A DNA stretch of 64,000 nt from Xenopus tropicalis (Eukaryota > Chordata > Amphibia > Anura > Pipidae): positions 14,254,712 to 14,318,711 of the forward strand of contig NC_030679.2 of assembly GCF_000004195.4 (NCBI RefSeq). The letters run 5' to 3'. A program made the position numbers and the translations under genes. The notes under the pieces are model-generated. The model was not told where the DNA came from. It saw only the letters and a list, made by a program, of their open reading frames with translations, and did no database searches. Each line of letters opens with the position of its first letter. Positions within the stretch are counted from its first letter, which is position 1. Positions 1 to 10,100 of this stretch are shown one piece after another.

Positions 1-301
1 CCCAATAAGGGGTAATTATATCTTAGTTGGGATCAAGTACAGGTACTGTTTTATTATTACAGAGAAAAGGGAATCATTTAACCATTAAATAAACCCAATA
101 GGGCTGTTCTGCCCCCAATAAGGGGTAATTATATCTTAGTTGGGATCAAGTACAGGTACTGTTTTATTATTACAGAGCAAAAGCAAAATATTTTTAAAAA
201 TCTGAATGATTTGATTAAAATTGAGCCTGTGGGAGATGGCCTTTCCGTAATTCAGAACATTCTGGATAATGGGTTTCCGGATAAGGGGTCTGATACCTGT
301 A
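1..301 (-). mobile_element. Fragment of a frog interspersed DNA repeat ('gttatcc' family)
   Basis: Its right end carries the signature 'ggataatgggtttccggata'. The left part holds copies of the roughly 112-bp internal unit ('ttagttgggatcaagtacag ... gggctgttctgcccc'). The same family recurs at 6397-8010, 9624-9700, 29040-29170, 40811-41362 and 52048-52101. It has no coding capacity and is probably a nonautonomous DNA transposon; I cannot assign the superfamily. Strand is arbitrary. Confidence 0.65.
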
Positions 302-899
302 CCAGCCTTTACTTCCAAAGTATAGACTTTAACTTGCTTCCATAAATTTAGAAATAACCCTGCATATAAGATTCTTCCCATGCCTAATTACTCTCTGCCA
401 TCCCTCTTCTGATCAAGAAGCCCAACCCAATTCTGGTCTATGAAAAACCACTCATGTATTTAGAGCCTGGAGGTTTGCAAGGTGCTGCAGGATCTGCTTT
501 GGGTGGTGTGATCTGGTAATAAGTTTAAAGGGAGATATATTTCCTCCAGGTCCATCTCCCCACGTGTAGTGGTCCTGCGTGGGGTAATTCCCCAAGGAAG
601 TCTCGCCTAGGAAATAATCCTCTCCACCTTGTGTAGTAGTTAGAGCCCAAGTGTGGCGAGGGTTTTGTTTGTCTGAAACTGTATGTTATAAATGGACTTT
701 ATTCAGGCAAAAGAACTGTCTGTACATCTGATCTCGCTCAGAGTGGTTAGAAATGTGGCCCCATATATTGTGCCCTCATATGCCGCCCTTCCTACGATAT
801 TGGTGCGGCGCCATCCCCCCGACTGTGCACAAGGGGGAATATTCCCATACATTATGCCCCATACATTGAACAACTGATCACTAGAAATGAAAGTGTTAC

Positions 900-958
900 C
901 AGAGCCATGTTTGTCAGAGAGGAAGTTGTAGCAAATGCAGTTGAATCCTCACTCGCTG
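900..958 (-). CDS. Candidate mucin-stalk exon of the left TIM gene
   Basis: Minus-strand reading shows a pyrimidine-rich acceptor (ttatttctcag), 59 nt of open frame and a donor (gtaaca). Entered in phase 1, as the IgV exon at 1375-1710 requires, it reads as a Ser/Thr/Ala-rich peptide (AASEDSTAFATTSSLTNMAL) typical of a TIM mucin stalk, and exits in phase 0. The stalk exon of the complete neighbouring gene (5625-5665) shows the same phase-1 to phase-0 change. The transmembrane and tail exons would lie beyond the left edge. The call rests only on splice signals, phase and composition. Confidence 0.45.
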
Positions 959-1374
959 CTGAGAAATAAATACAAATGACACCATTATACAGTACTGACC
1001 CTATATATCAAACAATATCCTTATAGCAAAAACTAAAATGTCGCCAACCCCAACTTGCTGGGGTCGGGGTCAGTGACAGGGAAAGTGTTCAAAGTTAGAA
1101 ACAATGCGATTAAAAGCAGTGCTTTTATAGCTCGGGGGTGTAGTTCTTCTTTAAATTATTTAGATTATTTGTTCTGCAGCTCTAAAGCTTGGGTTTTAAC
1201 AGCTATCTGGTTGCTAGGGTCCCATTTGCCAAGGTCAGTGACCCCCATCAACCAGGCAGCATTTTAAACGGCAAGCTGGAAAGAGGTTGAAAGTGAAGGC
1301 AAATAATTGTCCGCTTGTATTAGTAAAGCCCCAAGATGATGATTTAATGACAAATAGGAAGTAAAATATCTCAC

Positions 1375-1710
1375 CTTCATGTACCTCTAGAGACACCACA
1401 ACCTTCTGGTCATTGAACCAACCTGGGGTCTCCACTCGGCAACAGTAAGTTCCTGAGTCACTGCCGGTCAGTCCCGTGATGGTCAGAGACACGTTCCCCT
1501 GTGTCAGGCTCCCCATTAGTCCGTATCTCTCTGATGCCTTCCAGGTCACTTCTCTGCCATCAGTCCGGATGATCTGATTGTTACATTTGGAAGCTGGGCA
1601 GCTCCCTCGCCCCCAACACATGGTGATTGTACCCTTAGTAACAGAGTATGTGCAGGGTAACAGCACTCTTCCCCCCTCTGATCCAATTACAGGCCCTGAT
1701 ATTGACAGTG
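1375..1710 (-). CDS. TIM-family IgV exon (gene A, partial gene)
   Basis: This exon encodes the IgV domain of a T-cell immunoglobulin and mucin domain (TIM/HAVCR) type I membrane receptor. It is 336 nt, phase 1 at both ends, with acceptor ctggcacag and donor gtgaga. It shows the six TIM cysteines (VLLPC, MCW, GSC, SKC and the paired GTYCCRVE) and the WFNDQK loop. In mammalian TIMs that loop builds the metal-ion-dependent pocket that binds phosphatidylserine. The DSGTYCC motif is the usual IgV F-strand. No signal-peptide exon could be found between 1711 and the 3' end of the next gene at about 4030, and later exons run off the window, so this may be a partial gene or a lone duplicated exon. It points the same way as the complete TIM gene at 4057-12625. 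Confidence 0.88.
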
Positions 1711-2059
1711 CTGTGCCAGAGAGAAAAAGTACTAGTTATAATTACTGCCTGCGTCTGCGGTTCCCCCTTACACACCCCCTTCAGCAACTGCCCAATAATC
1801 TCCCAATATCAGATACCAGCAGGACAGCTGATAGATCTGGCAGGCAGGATCCTTACTGTACCTGATATTTAGTTTGGGGTGCCCGCGAGAGTTAGGGGTG
1901 CAAATTAGTAAAGGTTAAGTTACACAAAATTGTCGAAAAGCCAATTTTTTAAAGGAATAACATGGATGTTAGAAACTGCTAATTTCAGTTTTTTACACCA
2001 CAGATTTAGCTTTATTATTGGTGCCCAGTCACATATCACTGTAGATGTTAGTGTCCACC

Positions 2060-2815
2060 CTGAAGATCAGTTAGGGTGAGATGTGGGGTGAGTGCCCTAG
2101 GTACCCCTGGAACTATAGCAGGGTGACTGTTACCCCAATGTATCTATATATCTATAACCTTGTTATGAGCTAAGGGGGCCCAGCCTGAAGGCCAGTTAGG
2201 GGGGGATTTGGGGTGAGATGTGGGGTGAGTGCCCTGGGTACCCCTGGAACTATAGCAGGGTGACTGTTACCCCAATGTATCTATATATCTATAACCTTGT
2301 TATGTGCTAAGGGGGCCCAGCTTGAATGCCAGTTAGGGGGGGATTTGGGGTGAGTGCTTATTTGTTCCTTGGGTACCCCTGGAACTATAGTGGGGTGACA
2401 GTTACCCCCAATGTTTCTATATATCTGTAACCTTGTTATGGGCTAAGGGGGCCCAGCCTGAAGGCCAGTTAGGGGGGGATTTGGGGTGAGTGCTTATTTG
2501 TGCCCTGGGTACCCCTGGAACTATAGTGGGGTGACTGTTACCCCCAATGTTTCTATATATCTGTAACCTTGTTATGGGCTAAGGGGGCCCAGCCTGAAGG
2601 CCAGTTAGGGGGGGATTTGGGGTGAGTGCTTATTTGTGCCCTGGGCACCCCTGGAAGTGTAGCAGGGTGACTGTTACCCCAATGTTTCTATATATCTGTA
2701 ACCTTGTTATGAGCTAAGGGGACCCAGCCTGAAGGCCAGTTAGGGGGGGATTTGGGGTGAGTGCCTGGGTACTGGAACTATAGCAGGGTGGCTGTTACAC
2801 CAGTATCTGTTACCT
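2060..2815. repeat. 136-bp tandem repeat, about 5.5 copies
   Basis: Copies of a unit containing 'cagcctgaaggccagttagg' and 'ggtacccctggaactatag' start near 2181, 2318, 2454, 2590 and 2725, giving spacings of 135-137 bp. The array lies between the gene A IgV exon and the 3' end of the complete TIM gene. No coding signal is visible. The rest of 1711-4030 holds a dispersed repeat ('gctatctggttgctat', near 3363) and nothing else I can name. Confidence 0.9.
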
Positions 2816-4030
2816 GGTTTCATTCTACCTCTAGTCATAGCATTTTAACTGACTGAATATAATAAAATAAGGTTGCTCTCAGTATAATCACAGCGATGAC
2901 AGGCAGGGAAGGGCACACAGACAGGCATGGTTCTACCTGACACTGATGTAGCTTCACATGAATGATAGGCCCAGTAAATATGCACACAAAAAGGAAGCTG
3001 TAATATTTTTGAAAAAGAAAGTAAATTAATTTACTAAATCCCTCCCCTAATTCCATAAAGCACTTTTTATGCTGATAGGTCCTTTACATTCTCCTACCTG
3101 GTTGGAGCCATAAAAAGAGGCAAATCCGGAGAGAAATAACGCCCCAGTTCCCTGACCTCCCCATAGTATGTGCGGCCGCTTCACTCTCCGATCATTCTAC
3201 GACTTTCTCTTGGGTTTCTCATAATGTTGTTGGTTTCACAAGCATTTTGGAGAAATAAGAACTGGAAGTGGAACTGGTTTTCAGATAATAAAAAAGAAAA
3301 CTGATCAGGAAACACATTTTTAGGTGGTTTTATCAATATTTTTATTTTGACCTCATTTCAGCAGCTATCTGGTTGCTATAGTTCAATTTACCCTAGCAAC
3401 CAGGCAGTGGTGTCAATGTCAGACTGAAAACTGAATAGGATAGGGGCTGAAAGTAACAATATCAATAACATTGAAGCCTCACAATAGTCTGTTCCTACTG
3501 GGGCCAGTGACCCCCATTTGAAAGCTGGGAAGAGGCAGAATTCTTATGTTTGGGGAAATTGTACTGATCACTTAGAGAACCCTTTGAGCTCCATAGTCTC
3601 CTTCTGTAGTGAAAGATCTCAGGATCCAAATGCAGCACAGCACCTGTAGCTATACCCCTGCCCATTATCCCCATCCTTACTGAATAATCAGGGGGTAAAA
3701 TACACATACAGGAAGCAGAAACTTTAGAAGGGTCCTAAAAAGATTTTGCTCGGGGCCCAGTAACTTTCAGTTACACCACTGCCAGTAGGTCAAGTAACAA
3801 AACAATAAAGGAAAACGAATACACTTTTAATGAAGGCATTATAAAATAACAGATATTTTTATTACAGATTTGTACATAAGTCAAACAACATATTATAAAG
3901 GACAAATCATCCTATAACATACATTTGCTTTCTGATAGGAAACTGACAGTTATACCCCCATCCAGCAGATGACTCTATAATTAGTGTCCTGATAATAAAC
4001 GAGATATGTTTTGATATAAGAAAATAAGAC

Positions 4031-4036
4031 TTTATT
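4031..4036 (-). promoter_or_regulatory. Candidate polyadenylation signal of the complete TIM gene
   Basis: AATAAA on the minus strand, 20 nt past the tail-exon stop codon. That would give a very short 3' UTR. Another AATAAA near 3858-3863 could serve instead. Confidence 0.45.
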
Positions 4037-4056
4037 TTACTCTAAATAAGAGTTAA

Positions 4057-4165
4057 TCAATGTTTTTTAATAGGAGTTGCGTATACAACATCAACCATAT
4101 AGATATTGTCCACTGCTTGGGGCGGCCTACTCTCTAGATCTCCCTTGCTGACCGGCACGGTGCTG
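4057..4165 (-). CDS. TIM gene B, last exon: Tyr-based cytoplasmic tail
   Basis: The acceptor attcacag is followed by 109 nt ending in TGA. In the frame set by the 37-nt exon upstream, the tail reads SSTVPVSKGDLESRPP then QAVDNIYMVDVVYATPIKKH. The NIYxVD motif resembles the phosphotyrosine sites in mammalian TIM tails. The other two frames hit stops within about 12 codons. Confidence 0.8.
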
Positions 4166-7100
4166 CTGTGAATGATAAGTAAGATATTTGTTAAAGAATA
4201 AACACCAATTGCAATTAAGTCACACTCTCAATCCTGATATACAACACAGAACATCAGCCATACAAGTTCTGCCATGGAAGCAACATAATTGGTTGAGCCA
4301 GTATTAAAAGGCCAGTAATCTAGTGCTTTGCACCCAGAACATGGCCAGCCTGCATTTTCTGCTATAAACCCGTGATGGCACCGCTGGATACCTAACCAGA
4401 AAAAGAGGTGGTAAAGTCATGGTCTGTGTTGGAATTTTACCAGCAATGTGACTGCGGTAAATTTTGTAAGATCCTTTAAAACACTGGCTGGTCTAGTTGA
4501 GGCCCCTGACCTGTCCAGTTACTTCCCCACCAACCCTGCTCTGTTATGTCCCCTATCCAACCAAATACATGCCCCCACTCTTTGATCAAGTCAACCTCTG
4601 GGCAGTGCTACTGTCCTGTAAATGTCATTAGATCTGGCTTTTAACTGTTTACTCCCAATATCCATCTTTCCCAATAGCTATGTCTTTATATGTGTCCTAC
4701 AGTCATCATTTGGCCATGGTCTTATCATCCAGTGAGAGAACAGTTAGGGCCCTTAAGGCCTTAGAACCTAAGAACATTAGGGGACACAATACATATCATT
4801 ACATGGAACAGATCTCATCCAAACATACTGTTCTATTTTACCTGAGAACTTTAGTTTTCAGTTTTTCATAGTATTTGTCTGCAAAAATAAAGTTCAAGAA
4901 AAATGTTTTCGGCTTTTATGATGTTAATTGTTACAGTTAACGAATAGGAGTTTAGGGACATTAACTTTTATCTGCAGATATTAATACTATGGTGCAGGGC
5001 TGAACTAGGGGTAGGCAGAATAGGCACATCCCTAGGGTGCAGTGGAGGGGGGTGGCACATGTACCTCTGCCTATTCGCACTCATCATGTCATGAATAGGT
5101 GCCGACTGATTGTGCCTTGGGCCACTCTCACAGCTTGACCCGGCCCTGCTAGGGTGATTATGTAGTACTATAGACCAAGACTGGCCAGCCTAAGAATTCA
5201 TGGCAGCCAATCAAACATTTGTTTTCATTATTCTAACAGCACTAGATAAAATTATCTAAAATAATTTTCTACAGATTCTGAAAGTAAGAGTGAAAAGTCC
5301 AACTTACATTTGTAGAGAAAGCCGGCGAGACCCAGCAGGAGGAGCAGAAGAACCACACAAACAATAATAGGCTGGGGATAATTTGGGCCAATATTCTATA
5401 ATGGAATGCAAATAATTCACTAGTCAGTCACTGCAGTGCATTCATTGTGCAGCCTTTATCAGCTGTGGGATGGATGTAAGATGGACCCAAGCTGTGTGAT
5501 AACTAGGTTTTGGGGCCAAACCTCCTACATTTGGGGGAAGATTGTCTGCATTTGTCAGGACCCCTGGTCTCCCCTGTACTCCTATAACCTCAGTAGTCAC
5601 TGAGAAATATACAAGAAGTTATACCTCTCGTGATGGAGAACTGACGTCTGGCAGCTGAGCCGAAACTGAAAGAAGAACATAAGTAAATGAATAAATAAAA
5701 TGTACAAGAACACCTTAAAAATGTGGAGCTTTAAACGATATTCTAAGAATGAGACACTAGGAGAACGGTTCCACTCTGAAGGATTGATGGGAGTCTGAGG
5801 GAATTAGAGCAAGGGATGCACCATATTTCATATTTTTGCTACTTCAGGAAAGGCTGGTTCTGTGGAGTGGCTGGGGCAGAAATCAGATTGTACTGTGTCT
5901 AGAAGGTCACCCTAAGCCAAAATTACTCAGTAATCTCCCTATTGCAGGCACTAGTAAGAGGGCTGATGTAGCACTGCTGTCTCGGTGGCCTTTGTAATGG
6001 GCTGAGCAGGAGAATAAGTTATTAAAGAAACCCTGTCAATCTTTATCATTTCTGTTTGACTGGGTGATTTAGACAAATATAAAGAGAAGAAGCTTTAAGG
6101 GACATTGATTTAAGTATTTACATATTTCGATTAAAAAAAATCATGCAGTCGCTATGTGAAGTCTTAAGAACTTTAGGGAATTTCCAAAGAAGAACGATAA
6201 CTGTGGTTTTTGGCCAAAAGACTTTGTCATATAACTGATATACACAAACATGTACACACAAGGGATGCTGTACGTTGGAAATGTGTTCCCCATCATAGTA
6301 ACTTGTTCCTAATGGAACAAAAAGATAAAGGATATTTGTTCCTAAACAATATTATCTGTTAAAAATAGTCATTGTCCCCAACAAACATTTATATACAAGT
6401 ATGGGACCCGTTATCCAGAATGCTCGGGACCTGGGGTTTTCCGGATAAGGGGTCTTTCCATAATTTGGATCTTTTACCTTAAGTCTGCTAAAAAAAATAT
6501 ATATAACAGTAATTAAGCCCAATAGGATTGTTTTGGCTCCAATAAGGATTAATTATATCTTAGTTGGGATCAAGTACAAGGTACTTTTTGAAACCGATAT
6601 GAATTTTCTACATACCCCCATACCGGTGTGCGTGAATACTTCCGGGTGCGCGCGTGACGTCAGCGCTCACGTGACGTCAGCGCGCACGCGACGTCAGTGC
6701 GCACACTCTACAAAAGCGCCATCGCTAGGACGCATTCAGAGTCGGATACCAATGTGAGCTGTCGGGGGGTGCCTGGCCAGTAATTATATTTTATGTGAAG
6801 GGGATGGGGGGGTGTTATTTATGTGAAGGGGATGGGGGGGTGTTATTTATGTGAAGGGGATGGGGGGGTGTTTGGGGTGGGGGTGGGTGGGTTATACTTA
6901 TGTGAAGGGGATGGGGTTGTGTTTGGGGGGGGTGGGATGGGGTGGGGGGTTATATTTATGTGAAGGGGATGGGGGGGGTGTTTGGGGTGGGGTGGGGGGG
7001 TGTGCGGATGGGGGGGTGTTTGGGGTGGGGTGGGGGGGGGGTGTGCGGATGGGGGGGTGTTTGGGGTGGGGTGGGGTGGTGTGTGCGGATGGGGGGTGGG

Positions 7101-10100
7101 GGGGTGCGTGCGGATGGGGGGGTGTTTGGGGTGGGGTGGGGTGGGGGGGTGCGTGCGGATGGGGGGGTGGATGGGCTGCGTGCGGATGGGGGGGTGTTTG
7201 GGGTGGCGGGGGGGGTGCGGGTGGCGGGTGTTTGGGGTGGTCACCTAATCATGCATGGGGAAAAAAAAATACCGTCAAATACCGTGATACCGATATAATT
7301 TTGAAAAATACCGTGATATAAATTTTTGGTCATACCGCCCAGCACTATGTTTTATTATTACAGAGAAAAGGGAATCATTTAACCATGAAATAAACCCAAT
7401 AGGGCTGTTCTGCCCCAATAAGGAGTAATTATATCTTCGTTGGGATCAATTACAGGTACTGTTTTATTATTACAGAGAAAAGGGAATCATTTAACCATTA
7501 AATAAACCCAATAGGACTGTTCTGCCCCAATAAGGAGTAATTATATCTTCGTTGGGATCAATTACAGGTACTGTTTTATTATTACAGAGAAAAGGGAATC
7601 ATTTAACCATTAAATAAACCCAATAGGGCTGTTCTGCCCCCAATAAGGGGTAATTATATCTTAGTTGGGATCAAGTACGGGTACAGTTTTATTATTACAG
7701 AGAAAAGGGAATCATTTAACCATTAAATAAACCCAATAGGGCTGTTCTGCCCCAATAAGGGATAATTATATCTTAGTTGGGATCAAGTACAGGTATTGTT
7801 TTATTATTACAGAGAAAAGGGAATCATTTAACCATTAAATAAACCCAATAGGACTGTTCTGCCCCCAATAAGGGATAATTATATCTTCGTTGGGATCAAT
7901 TACAAGGTACTGTTTTATTATTACAGAGAAAAAGGAAACCATTATAACCTTTCTGTAATTTGGAACTTTCTGGATAATGGGTTTCCGGATAAGGGGTCCG
8001 ATACCCGTACATGTATTTTTTTGGTGCATGTCATAATTTACCCCAATTGCTATCCTCTAATGTAATTATCTCCTTAAAAAAACAAGCAGGGGGCATGACC
8101 CATCATCCCAAAGGCTTTATGCAGTTGCTCCAGAATGATAAGGCTGCCCATCTGTACGGTGGCCTGGAGCGGTGGCTGAGGGAACCCAACCTGAAAGCCA
8201 GTTAGGGTGAGATTTAGGGAGGATGTCATGTTGTTTCTCTAAAGAAAACAAATTCTTCAGCACACCACTTACATATTTCAAGGGTGCATTCAGTTCTCCG
8301 GCTGCTTCCAAGCCAAACAACATCCAGTCATACCTTGTATTGGGAGAAGCACACCCCTATACTCCGGCAAATGCCTTTAAGTCATTTATTTCAGCTTAAA
8401 TGCAGCAGAAGCTTTGGGGGGAACACCCCTTCCTCAGGTGCCTGCATTTCTGCTGAAATAAATGACTGGATGTTGTTCCTCTAAACATTCTTGAAAGTCT
8501 AACTTTAAGGAAAATGAGAAATTCATAATGGTTTATGACCTTTCTATCAGATTAAGGTAGCTTTGAACAAATATTGGATCTCAATATGAAGAAACCCCTG
8601 AGTAAAATTTTATTTAGGTGTTTGTCGTTCTGACTGCAGTCTTACCTGTATTCATATGATCTGAGCTGGATGCAGCAGTGGATGCTGAGCTATTTGATAC
8701 TGCTAATAAAAAGAAATAAACATGATAAATGATAATGTAGAAGAACAAGAATATTGTTAGTTTAAAAAGATATATTAGTGACAATACAAAGCAGCTGCAG
8801 AGTGGGCAGGGCTCAGGCCACAAAAGGGAAACAGAGCCCAGGGAAAGTGCAACATATCAGCAGGTAAAGGGAACATGCATTATTCCATGTTTATAAAATA
8901 CTTATACTGACTTGTACTTATTTTTTCTGGAGAAGATATGGTCCAGTGAGCTAACATGACCCAGTAATAATGGAGATCATTTAAAGGGCACATAAACCTT
9001 CCATAGCAGTGTTGCTCCACCCAAAGTTGTTGCGCTACAACTCCCAGAATAGTGCGACAATATCAGACATGGAATGCTAAAGTAACACTAGAACTTTTTC
9101 TAAATCCTCCAGAGTCAACACCATTGGCTGCCAACATGGCCTATAAACTATAACCTCTTCAACCACTATATGATCTGGGATCAGTGAGAAGGTTAAAAAA
9201 TACAATTGGGTAAAGACTACATTTCTCATTGGTTCTCTCCCAACAGGCCTCTGATTGTTGGTCTGTGGGCAAAATGATCATATGAAACAGACGTGGTCCA
9301 GCACTTGGGTCATTAAAGATCCGATTCCTAAAGGGTAGAAAATGTAATATAAACAGACATAGGAATAGAAATCCCAGCGAGTGAGAGCTGAGCCTTACCT
9401 TCACTGGCTTGGGATGTTCTGGTTGGAATGGCAGGGCTAGAGAGATTTGTCTGTTCTAGAAAAGAATGCCACACAGATTTAAAAGAATACAATATTATAT
9501 AATGGAATTTCCTACCTTTGAAAAATGAAATCACATATTAAGCATGGTGCTTAATATCTCTCCCCTCTACCCAACTAACATTCAGGCAACTGCCCAGAGC
9601 TGGATTTGTGCATTAAAATGGCCTTTACAGGTCTGGGATCCTTTATCCAGAAACCCGTTATCCAGAAACACTGAATTATGGGAAAGCTCCTTGTTACGTT
9701 CTTGAGTGAATAATTAAAGCCAAAACACATTATTTTTCTTGCATTTTGGGTGTCTTCGTTTTTTATTACTTTTTCCAACTTTCAAATGGGGGTCACTGAC
9801 CCCAGCAGCCAAAAAATGTATTGCTCTGTGAAGCTACAATTTTATTGCTATTGCTACTTGTTATTACTTATCTTTCTATTCAGTCCCATTTAAATAAGAA
9901 CAGGAGAGGGACTGAATAGAAAGATAAGTAATAAAATGCAGCGTAAACAAAAATCCAAAAATGGAAAGCTGCTGAACAAAAACCTTATAATTCAAAAACC
10001 ACAGAAAATAACAAGTGAAGACCAAATGCAAATTGTCTAAGAATATCAAGCTCTACATCATATTAAAATTGGTTTTCAGGTAAAAAACTCCTTTAATGAA

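Larger units (their letters stand above)
6397..8010. mobile_element. Interspersed DNA repeat ('gttatcc' family) with nested insertion
   Basis: The left end at about 6397 (gggacccgttatccagaatg) and right end at about 8010 (ggtttccggataaggggtcc) bracket a copy of the family seen at 40811-41362. Internal units of about 112 bp ('gttgggatcaattacaggta') are repeated in tandem from 7350 to 7920. A foreign block, about 6590-7345, interrupts it and carries the CRE-like sites and the G-rich array listed separately. The whole element sits in an intron of TIM gene B. No transposase is visible. Confidence 0.65.

Noticed and set aside
4380..4440. Alternative cytoplasmic exon (cag to gtatcc) for TIM gene B
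   Set aside because: In the required phase it reads into a stop codon; the 37-nt exon at 4842 fits instead.
6843..7321. Gly- and Pro/His-rich ORFs over the G-rich block
   Set aside because: Low-complexity translation of G runs in several frames at once.
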